53,654 bases of DNA from Clostridia bacterium (GCA_017399405.1 JAFQCT010000003.1:1-53654), one strand, 5' to 3'; counted from the stretch's first letter, positions 43,072 through 53,019 are shown. Translations and numbers: made by a program. The notes: generated from the letters alone by a model not told the origin.

Positions 43072-44340
43072 TTAGCCTCTTAATTCTGGGTGATTCTTTG
43101 CAACTACTGAGAATGCGTCTTCAGCAATTTCAATAGACTTCTTAATATCTTCTTCTGTAAGAGAAGCGTTAATGAAGTGGTTGTGGTGAGATGTGATAAA
43201 CAAACCACGGTTTACACATTCTGCAACCCACTCCTGATGAAGCATAAGGTTATCATCGTTAGCAATTCTCAAGTAGAAGAGTGCAGGTTCACCTGAAACA
43301 CGAAGGTCAAAACCGTGTTCTGCACCAGCTGCTTTGAATCCGTCAGTAACCATTTTACCGAGTCTGCGGAACATTGTTGGTGTGTCAAGAGCTTTCATCT
43401 TGTTGATACAAGCAATACAAGCAGCAAAAGGAACAGCACTCATCCAGTAAGAACCTGTGTATGTAATACCTGAAACAGTTGCTTTCATATGTTCGCCACC
43501 GCAAAGTGCTGACATATTGTAACCGTTAGCAAGTGCTTTACAGAAACAAATAAGGTCTGCTTTGAAACCATAGAAGTGGTCAGAACCTGCAAGGTCAAGA
43601 CGGAAACCTGCACGAACATCGTCAATAATAAGAACAACACCGTGGTCGTCACACCATTTACGAACTGCCTGCCAGTATTCCTTTGAAGCAACTTCGTTAT
43701 CTTTGAAGTTACCGTGGTCATAAGGCTGTGCAATAAGACCTGCAATATCACCGTTGTTATCGTCATAAGCCTTTTGAAGAGCATCAAGGTCAAACCAAGG
43801 AACGATAACATTGTTTGCTACATCTTCAGGAGTAATGCCTGGGTAGTCAATTTTCTGTGCCCATGGGAAATCTCCGTGGTAGTAGTATTTTAAGAAAATA
43901 ATCTTTTTCTTATGTGTATGTGCTCTTGCTGCCATTGTTGCAAGAGTTGTTGTATCAGAACCGTTCTTGCAGAAGAATGCCCAGTCAGCACAAGCAACTG
44001 TATCAACAAGAGTTTCAGCACACTCAACCATAACCTTGCCCGGTGCAGTTGTGCAGTTACCGAGTTTAAGCTGTGCAAGGGCTGCAGCGTCAACATCAGG
44101 GTCGTTGTAACCTAAAACATTAGGACCGTAAGCACACATATAGTCAATGTATTTGTTACCGTCAACATCCCAGAAGTATGAACCCTGTGCTTTTTCTGAG
44201 AAAGATGGCCATCTGTTAACAGGAATCCACTGACCTTCAGCAGGACCTAAGTGACCGTAAATACCGCCTGGAATAACCTGTGATGCACGGTTAAACATTT
44301 CACGGCTTTTTGTAGTATCAAATGTTGGGAATTTACTCAT
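43072..44340 (-). CDS. Class III PLP aminotransferase (glutamate-1-semialdehyde aminomutase-like)
   Basis: 422 residues from ATG 44340 (AAGGAGG upstream; a longer frame overlaps the previous gene). Fold type I class III features: GNKYIDYMCAYGPNVLGY, CKNGSDTTTLATMAARA for the PLP phosphate, IIDDVRAGFR with D240, and Lys268 in FCKALANGYN as the Schiff-base lysine. Members interconvert amino and keto groups, often on semialdehydes or sugars. Heme genes are absent nearby, so a role in heme synthesis is unlikely. With split transketolase downstream it suggests an amino-sugar or amino-ketone route (inference). Confidence 0.85.
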   Translation of the reverse strand: MSKFPTFDTTKSREMFNRASQVIPGGIYGHLGPAEGQWIPVNRWPSFSEKAQGSYFWDVDGNKYIDYMCAYGPNVLGYNDPDVDAAALAQLKLGNCTTAPGKVMVECAETLVDTVACADWAFFCKNGSDTTTLATMAARAHTHKKKIIFLKYYYHGDFPWAQKIDYPGITPEDVANNVIVPWFDLDALQKAYDDNNGDIAGLIAQPYDHGNFKDNEVASKEYWQAVRKWCDDHGVVLIIDDVRAGFRLDLAGSDHFYGFKADLICFCKALANGYNMSALCGGEHMKATVSGITYTGSYWMSAVPFAACIACINKMKALDTPTMFRRLGKMVTDGFKAAGAEHGFDLRVSGEPALFYLRIANDDNLMLHQEWVAECVNRGLFITSHHNHFINASLTEEDIKKSIEIAEDAFSVVAKNHPELRG

Positions 44341-44353
44341 TTTTGCGTCCTCC

Positions 44354-45118
44354 TTATGCAAGATATAATGCAACTCTGTCAAGAATACGGTTTACATTGT
44401 CAACCATTGAGATAAGACCACGAATTGTGATGTTACCGTTACCAACATGGTCGATTGAGTTAACTGTACCTGCGAAAAGTGCATTTGCAAGAGGAATATC
44501 ACAGAATTCCATAATTGCACGAGGTTTGTCAGCTGCTTGCTTAATAGTAATCATATGATGGTCTTTAACACGGATTGTTGCATAAACTTCGTTTGTAATG
44601 CCAATCTGGATATCACCGTCAACAATGTTTGATGCACTGAATTTACCAATAGCATCCTGATTACCAATCTGTGAAAGAGCAACTGATACTGTGTAGAATG
44701 TGCAAAGAGTGTTGAGCTTGAAGAAGTCCATATCTTTAAGAGCTTCTTCAGATGGTCTCATAACTTCTGTAAGTCTGTCAGTAAGTGCTGTAAAGGTTTT
44801 AAGAAGGAAGTTAACCTTTGTAAGACCTTTTGTTGGGATTGGTGTTGCTTTGCCATCAATAATTGCGTTGAACTTGTCACAGTTAGCAACAGGAATTTTG
44901 ATGTCGCAATCAGCGTTTACGCCATCGTCCATACGGCAACCGTTTTTAGAGAATGTAAGTGTAGCACTTGGACCGTTCTTAACATCAAAAGCCACTGAAA
45001 TTGGTTTTTCAATAGTAGAAATAATTTCTTTTGCTTTGTCGTCAAGTTCGCAAAGATTTTCCAATGTGCCAAGCACTGCGTACATATTTATGTAAGCAAG
45101 TGTTCTTGAATCAGTCAT
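44354..45118 (-). CDS. SCP2-like lipid-binding protein (operon gene 1)
   Basis: 254 residues. A central SCP2-like core reads ISVAFDVKNGPSATLTFSKN, then DCDIKIPVANCDKFNAIIDGKA, followed by a long helical part and a second strand-rich section (IQIGITNEVYATIRVKDHH). It resembles the protein at the other end of the operon in plan, though not closely in sequence. It probably binds a hydrophobic ligand in the cytoplasm. AAGGAGG precedes ATG 45118, and a TATAAT-type -10 lies at 45173-45168 on the minus strand. First gene of the operon. Confidence 0.68.
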   Translation of the reverse strand: MTDSRTLAYINMYAVLGTLENLCELDDKAKEIISTIEKPISVAFDVKNGPSATLTFSKNGCRMDDGVNADCDIKIPVANCDKFNAIIDGKATPIPTKGLTKVNFLLKTFTALTDRLTEVMRPSEEALKDMDFFKLNTLCTFYTVSVALSQIGNQDAIGKFSASNIVDGDIQIGITNEVYATIRVKDHHMITIKQAADKPRAIMEFCDIPLANALFAGTVNSIDHVGNGNITIRGLISMVDNVNRILDRVALYLA

Positions 45119-45260
45119 TTTTCGTTCCTCCTTATATGGAAATTTTCGTATATCGTGACCGAAAACTATTATACATTATAAGAATACCAAAAAAATGCAG
45201 TTAAATCAAGGAAAAATACTGAAATTTTCACAAAAAGTTAATGATTTTTTAGAATATATG

Positions 45261-45269
45261 TGGTATAAT
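45261..45269 (+). promoter_or_regulatory. Extended -10 promoter of secA
   Basis: TGGTATAAT (TG-n-TATAAT) about 90 bases before the secA start, with no good -35. The leader 45270-45359 shows no known riboswitch. Confidence 0.7.
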
Positions 45270-45359
45270 CGTACTAATAAAATGGGTGGGTATGTTTAAT
45301 GAGTGCCCAATTCAACAAATAAAGTGATTTTGTTAATAATCTGAAAGGATAGATATAAA

Positions 45360-48086
45360 ATGTCCCTATTCAAAAAACTTTTTGGTGATTATTCTTCACG
45401 CGAGGTTAAAAGAATAATTCCAGTACAGAAAAAAGTGTTGGAACTTGAAGAAGAATACAAGAAATTAACTGACGCTGAACTTCAGGCAAAAACTCCTGAA
45501 TTCAAAGAGCGTCTTAAAAACGGAGAAACTCTTGACGATATTTTGCCTGAGGCTTTTGCAACCTGTCGTGAGGCTTCAGCCCGCGTTCTTAATATGCGTC
45601 ATTTCCCTGTGCAGATTATAGGTGGTATTGTTCTTCACCAAGGTCGAATTGCTGAAATGAGAACAGGTGAGGGTAAAACACTTGTGGCAACTCTTCCTGC
45701 ATATCTTAATGCACTTACAGGCAAAGGCGTGCATATTGTTACAGTCAACGATTACCTTGCTCGTCGTGACTCTGAATGGATGGGTAAACTTTACAGATTT
45801 TTAGGTCTTTCTGTTGGCCTTATCGTTCACGATTTAGACGGTGAACAAAGACGCGAGGCTTATGCTTGTGATATCACTTATGGTACAAATAACGAGATGG
45901 GCTTTGACTATCTTCGTGACAATATGGTAATTTACGCTGAACAAAGAGTACAGCGTGGCCACAACTTTGCAGTAGTTGACGAAGTTGACTCAATCCTTAT
46001 TGACGAGGCAAGAACACCCCTTATTATTTCAGGTATGGGTGACAAGTCAACAGACCTTTACAAAATTGCAAATGAGTTTGTAAAGCGTCTCAAAATGTGC
46101 AAGGTTAAAGAAATAGACTCAAAACAGGGTATTGAAAATATTGCAGGTGAAGATGACGACTTTATTGTTGACGAAAAAGCAAAAACAGCGTCACTTACAC
46201 AGAATGGTATCAAGAAAGCAGAAAAATTCTTTGGTCTTGAAAATCTTGCAGATGTTGAAAACCTTACAATTCAGCACCATATTGATATTGCTCTTAAAGC
46301 AATCGGTGTTATGAAGCGTGATGTTGACTATGTTGTAAAAGACGGTCAGGTATTGATTGTTGACGAGTTTACGGGCCGTATTATGATTGGTCGTCGTTAT
46401 TCTGACGGTCTTCATCAGGCAATTGAAGCAAAAGAAAATGTAAAAGTTGAGCGTGAATCAAAAACTCTTGCAACTATTACATTCCAGAACTATTTCCGTC
46501 TTTACTCTAAACTTTCAGGTATGACAGGTACTGCTATGACTGAAAGCACAGAATTTCAAGAAATTTATAGCCTTGATGTTATTGAAATTCCAACAAACAA
46601 GCCAATGATAAGAGTTGACGAAGATGATGTTCTTTATAAAACAGAAGTTTCAAAGTTCAAGGCAATTATTGAACAGATTTTAGAGTGCAACAAAAAAGGT
46701 CAGCCCGTTCTTGTTGGTACAACAAATATTGAAAAGAGCGAACTTTTAAGCAAGGCACTTCGTAAAGCGGGTATTCCACATAATGTGCTTAATGCTAAAT
46801 ATCACGATAAAGAGGCAGAAATTGTTGCACAGGCAGGTAAATTAGGTGCTGTAACAATTGCTACAAATATGGCAGGTCGTGGTACTGACATTATTTTGGG
46901 TGGTAACCCTGACTTTATGGCTCGTGCCGAAATGAGAAGAATGGATTATTCTGACGAACTTATTGCGGAGGCAACAGGTTTTGCAGAAACTGATAATACT
47001 GATATTCTTGAGGCAAGAAAAGTTTACCGTGACCTTGAAAACAAGTATAAAGAGCAACTTCGCGAGGAACAAGAAAAAGTACGCGAGGCAGGCGGCTTGT
47101 TTATTATAGGTACAGAGCGTCACGAATCTCGCCGAATTGATAACCAGTTACGCGGCCGTGCAGGTCGTCAGGGTGATAACGGTCAAAGTAAGTTCTTCTT
47201 ATCAGCAGAGGATGAACTTCTTCGTCTTTTCGCAGGTGACCGTTTCTACACAATTCTTGATACATTCAAGAGTATGGGTGACATTCCAGTTGAGGCAAAG
47301 ATTTTCACAAACACAATTGAAAGTGCACAGAAAAAGGTTGAAGGCAACCACTATGCTATGCGTCGTAATGTTATCCGTTTTGACGATGTTATGAACGAGC
47401 AGAGAAAGAAAGTTTATGACCAACGAAATCAGATTCTTGATGGTTATGACATTCATTCTGCAATCCTTAAAATGATTGAGGGTTATGTTGACGAAACCGT
47501 TGATTTCTATTGCCCTGTATCAAATGATGTTAAAGACTGGAACATTAACGGTCTTGTTAAAAAACTTCAATTCCTTGCAGACAAAGATATTGCAGGGGAA
47601 TACAATACAAATGCCGAATTCAAAGATTATTTCTATACAAAGGCAATGGAAATATATGATGGCAAGTATGCAGAATACGGCGAAAAGATAATGGCAGAGC
47701 TTGAAAGAAAAGTTCTTCTTCACAATGTTGATATGCGTTGGATGGACCACATTGACGCTATGGAAGAGCTTAAACGAGGAATTTATCTTCGTTCTTATGC
47801 TCAGCAAGACCCTGTTGTTGCATTCCGTATGGAAAGTTACGATATGTTTGACGAAATGAATGCTCTTATCCGTGAGGGTACAGTGGTTACACTTCTTACA
47901 TTCCGTCTTAAGAGTGAAGAAGACATTAAGCGTGAACAGGCAGCTAAAATTACCGCAACAAGTGGTGCTGATGACGGTAGTGATAAAAAGCGTCCCGTTA
48001 AAAAAGGCGAAAAAGTCGGCAGAAACGACCCTTGTCCTTGTGGTAGCGGTAAAAAATACAAAAAATGTTGCGGTAGGGAGGAATAA
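45360..48086 (+). CDS. secA: Protein translocase ATPase SecA
   Basis: 908 residues, full length. Walker [12 protein letters not shown], Walker B-like [17 protein letters not shown], the preprotein cross-linking and helical scaffold domains, [12 protein letters not shown] in the second nucleotide fold, and the C-terminal SEC-C zinc motif [13 protein letters not shown]. It drives preproteins through SecYEG. GAAAGGA precedes ATG 45360. Two unknown envelope-type genes follow at 2-base spacing and with overlap, forming an operon. Confidence 0.98.
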   Translation: MSLFKKLFGDYSSREVKRIIPVQKKVLELEEEYKKLTDAELQAKTPEFKERLKNGETLDDILPEAFATCREASARVLNMRHFPVQIIGGIVLHQGRIAEMRTGEGKTLVATLPAYLNALTGKGVHIVTVNDYLARRDSEWMGKLYRFLGLSVGLIVHDLDGEQRREAYACDITYGTNNEMGFDYLRDNMVIYAEQRVQRGHNFAVVDEVDSILIDEARTPLIISGMGDKSTDLYKIANEFVKRLKMCKVKEIDSKQGIENIAGEDDDFIVDEKAKTASLTQNGIKKAEKFFGLENLADVENLTIQHHIDIALKAIGVMKRDVDYVVKDGQVLIVDEFTGRIMIGRRYSDGLHQAIEAKENVKVERESKTLATITFQNYFRLYSKLSGMTGTAMTESTEFQEIYSLDVIEIPTNKPMIRVDEDDVLYKTEVSKFKAIIEQILECNKKGQPVLVGTTNIEKSELLSKALRKAGIPHNVLNAKYHDKEAEIVAQAGKLGAVTIATNMAGRGTDIILGGNPDFMARAEMRRMDYSDELIAEATGFAETDNTDILEARKVYRDLENKYKEQLREEQEKVREAGGLFIIGTERHESRRIDNQLRGRAGRQGDNGQSKFFLSAEDELLRLFAGDRFYTILDTFKSMGDIPVEAKIFTNTIESAQKKVEGNHYAMRRNVIRFDDVMNEQRKKVYDQRNQILDGYDIHSAILKMIEGYVDETVDFYCPVSNDVKDWNINGLVKKLQFLADKDIAGEYNTNAEFKDYFYTKAMEIYDGKYAEYGEKIMAELERKVLLHNVDMRWMDHIDAMEELKRGIYLRSYAQQDPVVAFRMESYDMFDEMNALIREGTVVTLLTFRLKSEEDIKREQAAKITATSGADDGSDKKRPVKKGEKVGRNDPCPCGSGKKYKKCCGREE

Positions 48087-48088
48087 AG

Positions 48089-49588
48089 TTGAGCGATAAA
48101 AATAAACTTAATAATCAGTCAGGCGATTATCGTGAAGAGATGGAAGAACTTGCACGAATTTTCAAAGAAGAACTTGACAAGACAATAGAAGAATCTGAAA
48201 ATACTGAAACCGAAACAGAGTATGAGGTTGAGGGTTACGAAGTTACAATGGGTGAGAAAAAGCCTGTAGAAGAACTTACAGAAGATGAACTTTGTGAATG
48301 TTGTGGTGAAAGAGCAAGAGGTACTGAAAAAAATCCTGACAGTCCTTTCTGCTCAGAATGTGAGGCAATTCTTGAAAAGTATCCTTATGACTGGAAAGGG
48401 GTAACGACTGCAATAGTAACACTTTTTGTAACTCTTGCGGCGATTATCTGCTTTATTGTAAATGTGCCTGTTTTCTCTTATACAGTTGAGGGCGAAAAAG
48501 CCTTTAATGAGGGTAATCTTTTCACTGCAAATCAAAAATTCAACAAAGCACTTGAAGCAATTAGCGAAGAAGATGACGGTGCATTTTTGAATGTTTACGA
48601 AAAAAGGATTTTCTTGAATTATCGTATGCTTGATATGGATTCTGTACTTAGTGATACAGATAATTATTTTTCAGATTTTGCAAAGAAAATGCCAATGTAT
48701 AAAGATGTTGCAGAAATTGAAGAAGAAATTATGAAAATGCAAGCAACAGTTCTTGTAATTCAGGATGTACTTTCACAGTATGCCGATGTTTCTGATAACA
48801 ATTATAATGAAATAATCAATTCGCTTGATGCTCTTTCAGGTAAAAAAGTTTATGTAAAAGGTACTTCATATCATCTTGAGGGTGAAGAAGGCTTCACACC
48901 TACAGGCAAAGAAGATGTTTACATTTGTGATGATGCGTGGATTGAAATGTATAAGTATTCTGCAGCACAGTATCTTGAAAAAGATGGTAAAATTATTACA
49001 GAGTTCCTTTCAAGTGCGGCTGAAAAATCAGAGTATGTTGAAATTCTTGTAAATCCTTTACTTGCGGCAACTTATGTTGGTATTGGTGAATACGATAAGG
49101 CAGAGGCACTTTTGCCAACTATTAAAGAAGCAAACAAAGAAAATATAGACTATTATATGGTACAATCAATGCTTTATCGTTATCGTGATAAAGATTATCA
49201 AAAGGGTGTTGACACTTGTATTGATGGACTCAATATGCTTGCAAGTATTCCGGATTCAAGTGATATGATTGCACAGATAGGTTATATCCTTTCAATGCAA
49301 AAAACACTTAACTATATTATGCTTGAAGATTACAAGAGTGCTTATACATCAGCAGAAGAGTGCTATTCATATCAAGCAGAGACTTACGCAATTTCTGTTC
49401 AGGTAAGAGATATGTACGCAATGCTTGCTCTCAAAACAGGCGACACAGAAACATACAAAACACTTGAAGAAGAAATTGAAGAGTACGGCGACCTTGAATC
49501 AGGTTTCTCACAAGATGTAAAAGATTATAAAGATGGTAAAGTTACATTACAGGAATTAGCACAGAGTGGAGGTTATGATTTATTATGA
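48089..49588 (+). CDS. Zinc-ribbon / single-TM / helical-repeat protein of unknown function
   Basis: 499 residues from TTG 48089 (GGGAGG seven bases upstream), two bases after secA. An acidic N-terminus precedes a Cys4 zinc ribbon (CECCGERARG...CSEC, about 71-93), then one membrane helix (about 105-130) and a large helical region with TPR-like pairs (FNEGNLFTANQKFNKALEAI, then later YDKAEALLPTI and YKSAYTSAEECY). The bulk probably lies outside the membrane and binds proteins. Placement after secA hints at secretion or envelope work (inference). Family not recognised. Confidence 0.75.
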   Translation: MSDKNKLNNQSGDYREEMEELARIFKEELDKTIEESENTETETEYEVEGYEVTMGEKKPVEELTEDELCECCGERARGTEKNPDSPFCSECEAILEKYPYDWKGVTTAIVTLFVTLAAIICFIVNVPVFSYTVEGEKAFNEGNLFTANQKFNKALEAISEEDDGAFLNVYEKRIFLNYRMLDMDSVLSDTDNYFSDFAKKMPMYKDVAEIEEEIMKMQATVLVIQDVLSQYADVSDNNYNEIINSLDALSGKKVYVKGTSYHLEGEEGFTPTGKEDVYICDDAWIEMYKYSAAQYLEKDGKIITEFLSSAAEKSEYVEILVNPLLAATYVGIGEYDKAEALLPTIKEANKENIDYYMVQSMLYRYRDKDYQKGVDTCIDGLNMLASIPDSSDMIAQIGYILSMQKTLNYIMLEDYKSAYTSAEECYSYQAETYAISVQVRDMYAMLALKTGDTETYKTLEEEIEEYGDLESGFSQDVKDYKDGKVTLQELAQSGGYDLL

Positions 49589-50139
49589 GTATAATTTATA
49601 TAATTGTAAAAACATTAACACTTCCCGGTGCAATGCTCCACTCATTTTTTGAGCATATGAGTTGTCGTGCATCAAAAGTTCTTGTTGACGATGCAAGAGC
49701 AATTCAGTTTAATGAAATGCTCGGTCACATTGACCACGAACTTATAAAGAGAAAAGGTCCAAGTTTTGATGTTTGCTTTATTCCATTTTTCTTTAATTTT
49801 GTATTAGGATTTTTTACACTTTGCCACGGTGCTACAACAGTTATTTATCTTGGAAGATATAATAACTGGTTTTCATGGGTTTGCCTTTATCTTGGCATTT
49901 CAATCTTAACAAATTTATTCCCACAGATTGAAGATGTTATGATGCTTAAAGAAAACTTCTTCGGCAAAGGCAAAAATGTGATTTTAAAAATATTGGTTTC
50001 TCCATTTTATGCAATCTTCTTTGTAGGTGCAAGACTTGAAAAATGGGGCATCACACTTATTACTTCAATCCTTTTCGCATTTGCAACACCATATATTTTA
50101 GGAACGTTTATTCCTGCTGTATTTGAGTGGTTTAGATAA
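49585..50139 (+). CDS. Unknown membrane protein with EHxxCR motif
   Basis: 184 residues, starting inside the last codons of the previous gene (ATGA overlap). The N-terminal region has LPGAMLHSFFEHMSCRA and a later GHIDHEL, two His/Glu/Cys-rich patches that could bind metal. Four hydrophobic helices follow. The HxxxH-like patches recall zincin-like membrane peptidases, but a full HExxH is missing, so I do not assign this. Last gene of the secA operon. Confidence 0.7.
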   Translation: MSIIYIIVKTLTLPGAMLHSFFEHMSCRASKVLVDDARAIQFNEMLGHIDHELIKRKGPSFDVCFIPFFFNFVLGFFTLCHGATTVIYLGRYNNWFSWVCLYLGISILTNLFPQIEDVMMLKENFFGKGKNVILKILVSPFYAIFFVGARLEKWGITLITSILFAFATPYILGTFIPAVFEWFR

Positions 50140-50153
50140 TTAAGTATAAGAAA

Positions 50154-50180
50154 AACCCGACCGTTAAGATCGGGTTAATT
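50154..50180. terminator. Bidirectional terminator after the secA operon
   Basis: Arms AACCCGA/TCGGGTT (50154-50160, 50170-50176), then AATTTTTG; poly-A on the other side serves the convergent glycosidase gene. Confidence 0.85.
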
Positions 50181-50188
50181 TTTGTGTT

Positions 50189-51520
50189 TTATTGAGCATC
50201 TGTGCCTGTGAATCTTATAAGTTCAAGGTTTGGTGCATTTTCTGCATCGATTGCTTTGTTGTAATCATCACAGATATTGCCCCATTGAACTGACGATTTT
50301 TCAATAAGCACATTTTTAGCATTTCTAATGAAGAAACCACTGTTTTTATACTTTTCAACACCATACTGAAGACATGGTCTTAAATCATAAAGACCACAAT
50401 CCCATTTTGATGTTTTTGTCATTGTAACGCTTACATTTTCAAAGGTTACATCTTCAATCATATTTTCCTCTGTACCGTGAATAAGCACACCATTTTCACC
50501 TTTACAAGTGATATTGCGGAAACGAATATTTTTGATTTTACCCGATTTTGTGTTTTCGTCACGATTAAATGTTGTGATTACAATAGGCTCTGCTGTGCCC
50601 CACCAATCTGGGCAGAAACGACGAGTTTCTATAATACAGTTTGAGTATGTAACATTCTCAACATTACCACCATCGCGAATCTGAATTGAAAGACCGCGGT
50701 TGCTTCGTGAAATAATGCAGTTGTCAACGATTACATTACGAAAATCTCCAACGCCCTCTGTGCCGATTTTAATTGCTGCAGATGTTGAAATAAGCGTACA
50801 GTTTGCAATAATAATATTTTCGCAAGGACCATATTCAGCATTACCCTTTGATGTTTTAAGGCAGATACAATCATCTGCACATTCAACATGGCAACCAAGA
50901 ATTCTAACATTAGTACAATGGTCAGGGTCAATACCATCAGAGTTTGCAACATCAAGGTCATTGAGAATACGGATTTGAGAAATAAGCACATCGTCACAAC
51001 CTGCCGGGTGAAGAGTCCAGAAAGGTGCGTCAACGATTGTAACATCTTTGAATGTGATGTTATTGCTCTTTTCAATGTAAATTACTGTTGGGCGTGGGTA
51101 GAAATTGCCTGTTACATAATATTTATCTTTACGCTCAACAAAAGCGTGACCGTTGGCATCAATTGTGCCTTCACCTGAAATTGTGCATCCGTCAGCCTCA
51201 TAACCATAAATAAACACAAATGATGGTTTGCCTGTTACAGGGTTGCCAATAAGTGCAGTTTTCGGGTCATTTATCATATTACAAGGACGAATATAGCCCT
51301 CAATATTGTCAGTTGCTTTAAGGCGAGAGCCTTTCTGCAAGTGAAGTTCAACATTTTTCTTCATTCTGATTGAGTCAGAGTAATATGTTTTGCCACTTGT
51401 GAGCACAACTGTACCGCCACCGTTTTTTTCTGCCTTATCAATAGCAGACTGAATAGCAACACAGTCATTATTGACACCATTACCAATTGCACCAAAATCT
51501 TCGGGATAAAAATATAACAT
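50189..51520 (-). CDS. GH28-like polygalacturonase/pectate-lyase-fold glycosidase
   Basis: 443 residues from ATG 51520 (GGAGGT seven bases upstream). Right-handed beta-helix fold: DFGAIGNGVNNDCVAIQSAI at the start, then NSDGIDPDHC, DDCICLK and SIQIRDGG, which match the GH28 catalytic block (NTD, DD, RIK) in order. The usual G-H-G box is replaced by GTEGVGD, so specificity may differ from true polygalacturonases. No signal peptide, hence an intracellular enzyme on imported plant or host oligosaccharides. Single gene. Confidence 0.85.
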   Translation of the reverse strand: MLYFYPEDFGAIGNGVNNDCVAIQSAIDKAEKNGGGTVVLTSGKTYYSDSIRMKKNVELHLQKGSRLKATDNIEGYIRPCNMINDPKTALIGNPVTGKPSFVFIYGYEADGCTISGEGTIDANGHAFVERKDKYYVTGNFYPRPTVIYIEKSNNITFKDVTIVDAPFWTLHPAGCDDVLISQIRILNDLDVANSDGIDPDHCTNVRILGCHVECADDCICLKTSKGNAEYGPCENIIIANCTLISTSAAIKIGTEGVGDFRNVIVDNCIISRSNRGLSIQIRDGGNVENVTYSNCIIETRRFCPDWWGTAEPIVITTFNRDENTKSGKIKNIRFRNITCKGENGVLIHGTEENMIEDVTFENVSVTMTKTSKWDCGLYDLRPCLQYGVEKYKNSGFFIRNAKNVLIEKSSVQWGNICDDYNKAIDAENAPNLELIRFTGTDAQ

Positions 51521-51595
51521 AGCGTGGACCTCCACTTAAAATCTGCAAAAAGTATAGCACAAACAATACAAAAGAGCAATATGAAAGTAAAAAAA

Positions 51596-51620
51596 TAAGG
51601 ACGGTTTTCACCGTCCTTAA
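51596..51620 (-). terminator. Terminator of the HTH-membrane gene
   Basis: Perfect arms TAAGGACGGT/ACCGTCCTTA with a 4-base loop, followed on the minus strand by a T-run. Confidence 0.88.
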
Positions 51621-51625
51621 AAATT

Positions 51626-52642
51626 TTATAAACCAATGATTGAGTAGATTAGTCCGTAAACAACACTATCGCACATTGTAATAATTGGGAGAATTGTAAA
51701 AATCAGTTTTTCTTGATTTTCATCTTTTGGCTTAACTTTTACAGCAAGCCAGATTACAACAACAGGGAGAATGTTTGATAACAATGAAAATACCAAACTT
51801 AAAACAGAAAAATCGTTTACTATAATCATTTTTGCAATGTATGTTACTATAGTAATAGCAGTTGAAACTGTTACTAATTTTGCAAGAAAACTGAACTCTT
51901 TTAATTGTTTTTCTTCATCGTGAAAAGCAGCTACATTAAGAAGTCTTGCACAGAAATATGCTGCAAGAACAGAAACACCAAAACTCACAATTGATACAAG
52001 AGAAGTCATCATAAGTGCCTTATCCATTGATGTGGGGGCGGCACTATTTGGAACATTGTTAAGAACAATGGTTGTAATAAGACTAACGATTGTAAGCGGA
52101 ATACTTGCAGCAATAGCGGTCCAGGAGTAATAAAAGAACTTGTATTTTTCAATATTACCCTCAAAAGTTGTATGCTTTGTAATGTATTTAACAAAGAATA
52201 TTCCAAAAAAAACAATAACAACCGAGCCAAAAATGGAATCTAAAAAATTGAATATTGGACTTGTTTCGCTCAATGTTATATCATTATTTGACATTGCAGA
52301 GAAAAGAGATATAAACATTCTTATCATTGAATATAAGAATTGAGGAAGATTAGAAATTAATCCGGCAATAAACATTGCAACAAAAGATACAATCCCAAAA
52401 TAACGCATAGGGTTTTCAGGCGTCTTTTTCATTTTGCTTGTTTTTCCATGATTATAAGCAGGAATTGAGAAGTAATCTTCAGGCAAAGCGTAGTGCAAGA
52501 TGAGTCTTTGCCCTATTTCAGCAGGTACTGTGCCTGACTCTTCAATGGTGCGAAGTTCGTCTTCACTGATTTCAAGAATTGCTGCCAAATCTTTTAAGTA
52601 AAGTCCTTGTTCAGCACGAAAATCAACTAATGTCTTTGCCAT
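51626..52642 (-). CDS. HTH domain fused to a large multi-TM region
   Basis: 338 residues. The N-terminal ~65 residues form an XRE-like helix-turn-helix (VDFRAEQGLYLKDLAAILEI, then LRTIEESG). A short basic linker leads to six or seven membrane helices (about 80-335) with no transporter signature. It resembles in plan the gene at 39445, though the membrane parts are not alike. Promoter at 52672-52701. Its ligand and targets are unknown. Confidence 0.8.
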   Translation of the reverse strand: MAKTLVDFRAEQGLYLKDLAAILEISEDELRTIEESGTVPAEIGQRLILHYALPEDYFSIPAYNHGKTSKMKKTPENPMRYFGIVSFVAMFIAGLISNLPQFLYSMIRMFISLFSAMSNNDITLSETSPIFNFLDSIFGSVVIVFFGIFFVKYITKHTTFEGNIEKYKFFYYSWTAIAASIPLTIVSLITTIVLNNVPNSAAPTSMDKALMMTSLVSIVSFGVSVLAAYFCARLLNVAAFHDEEKQLKEFSFLAKLVTVSTAITIVTYIAKMIIVNDFSVLSLVFSLLSNILPVVVIWLAVKVKPKDENQEKLIFTILPIITMCDSVVYGLIYSIIGL

Positions 52643-52671
52643 AACAAACCCTCCTTATATGTTCTGATTTT

Positions 52672-52701
52672 AATATATCATATAAAGATAGATTCTGTCA
52701 A
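52672..52701 (-). promoter_or_regulatory. Promoter of the HTH-membrane gene
   Basis: Minus strand TTGACA (52701-52696), 18 bases, TATATT (52677-52672). Confidence 0.8.
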
Positions 52702-52704
52702 GAA

Positions 52705-52734
52705 AAAAGAGATGCTATGTTTAGCATCTCTTTT
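52705..52734 (-). terminator. Terminator of the ATP synthase operon
   Basis: Perfect 13-base arms AAAAGAGATGCTA/TAGCATCTCTTTT, 4-base loop, right after atpC. Confidence 0.9.
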
Positions 52735-52738
52735 AGGC

Positions 52739-53008
52739 TTATTCTATAATTTCTTCCACAACAACCGTAACTGTGTCATTATCAACTGTTGCAAAACCTT
52801 TTGTTGTGGTGGCAGAATACACGGTTTCACCATTAAGAAGAGCAGTCACATTACCTTTGTCAAGTGAAAAAAGTGCTTTTGCGTGACCTTTTCTTATACC
52901 ATAATTTCCACCGTTTTTACCTTTAGTGTCATCACTTATATTAAGGTGGACAGAATCACATTCAATAGGTGAGATTGAACCTTTAGGGGTAGCAATAATC
53001 AGTTGCAT
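52739..53008 (-). CDS. atpC: F1 ATP synthase subunit epsilon
   Basis: 89 residues from ATG 53008 (AGGGGTG upstream; an earlier frame overlaps atpD). The beta-sandwich core (MQLIIATPKGSISPIECDSVH, GIRKGHAKALFSL, GFATVDNDTVTVVV) is typical. At 89 residues it lacks the C-terminal helical hairpin that normally follows and that inhibits hydrolysis, so control of the enzyme may differ. It overlaps nothing and follows the atpD stop by about 11 bases. End of the F1Fo operon. Confidence 0.88.
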   Translation of the reverse strand: MQLIIATPKGSISPIECDSVHLNISDDTKGKNGGNYGIRKGHAKALFSLDKGNVTALLNGETVYSATTTKGFATVDNDTVTVVVEEIIE

Positions 53009-53019
53009 ATCAGCACCCC

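Noticed and set aside
43072-44340. hemL (glutamate-1-semialdehyde aminomutase for heme)
   Set aside because: Family resemblance is real, but no heme genes are near and the gene sits in a transketolase/SCP2-like operon, so the hemL name is not justified.
45270-45359. Riboswitch in the secA leader
   Set aside because: The leader is short and AT-rich and no known aptamer core is visible.
49585-50139. Zincin-type membrane protease
   Set aside because: There is no complete HExxH; the His/Glu patches alone do not support it.
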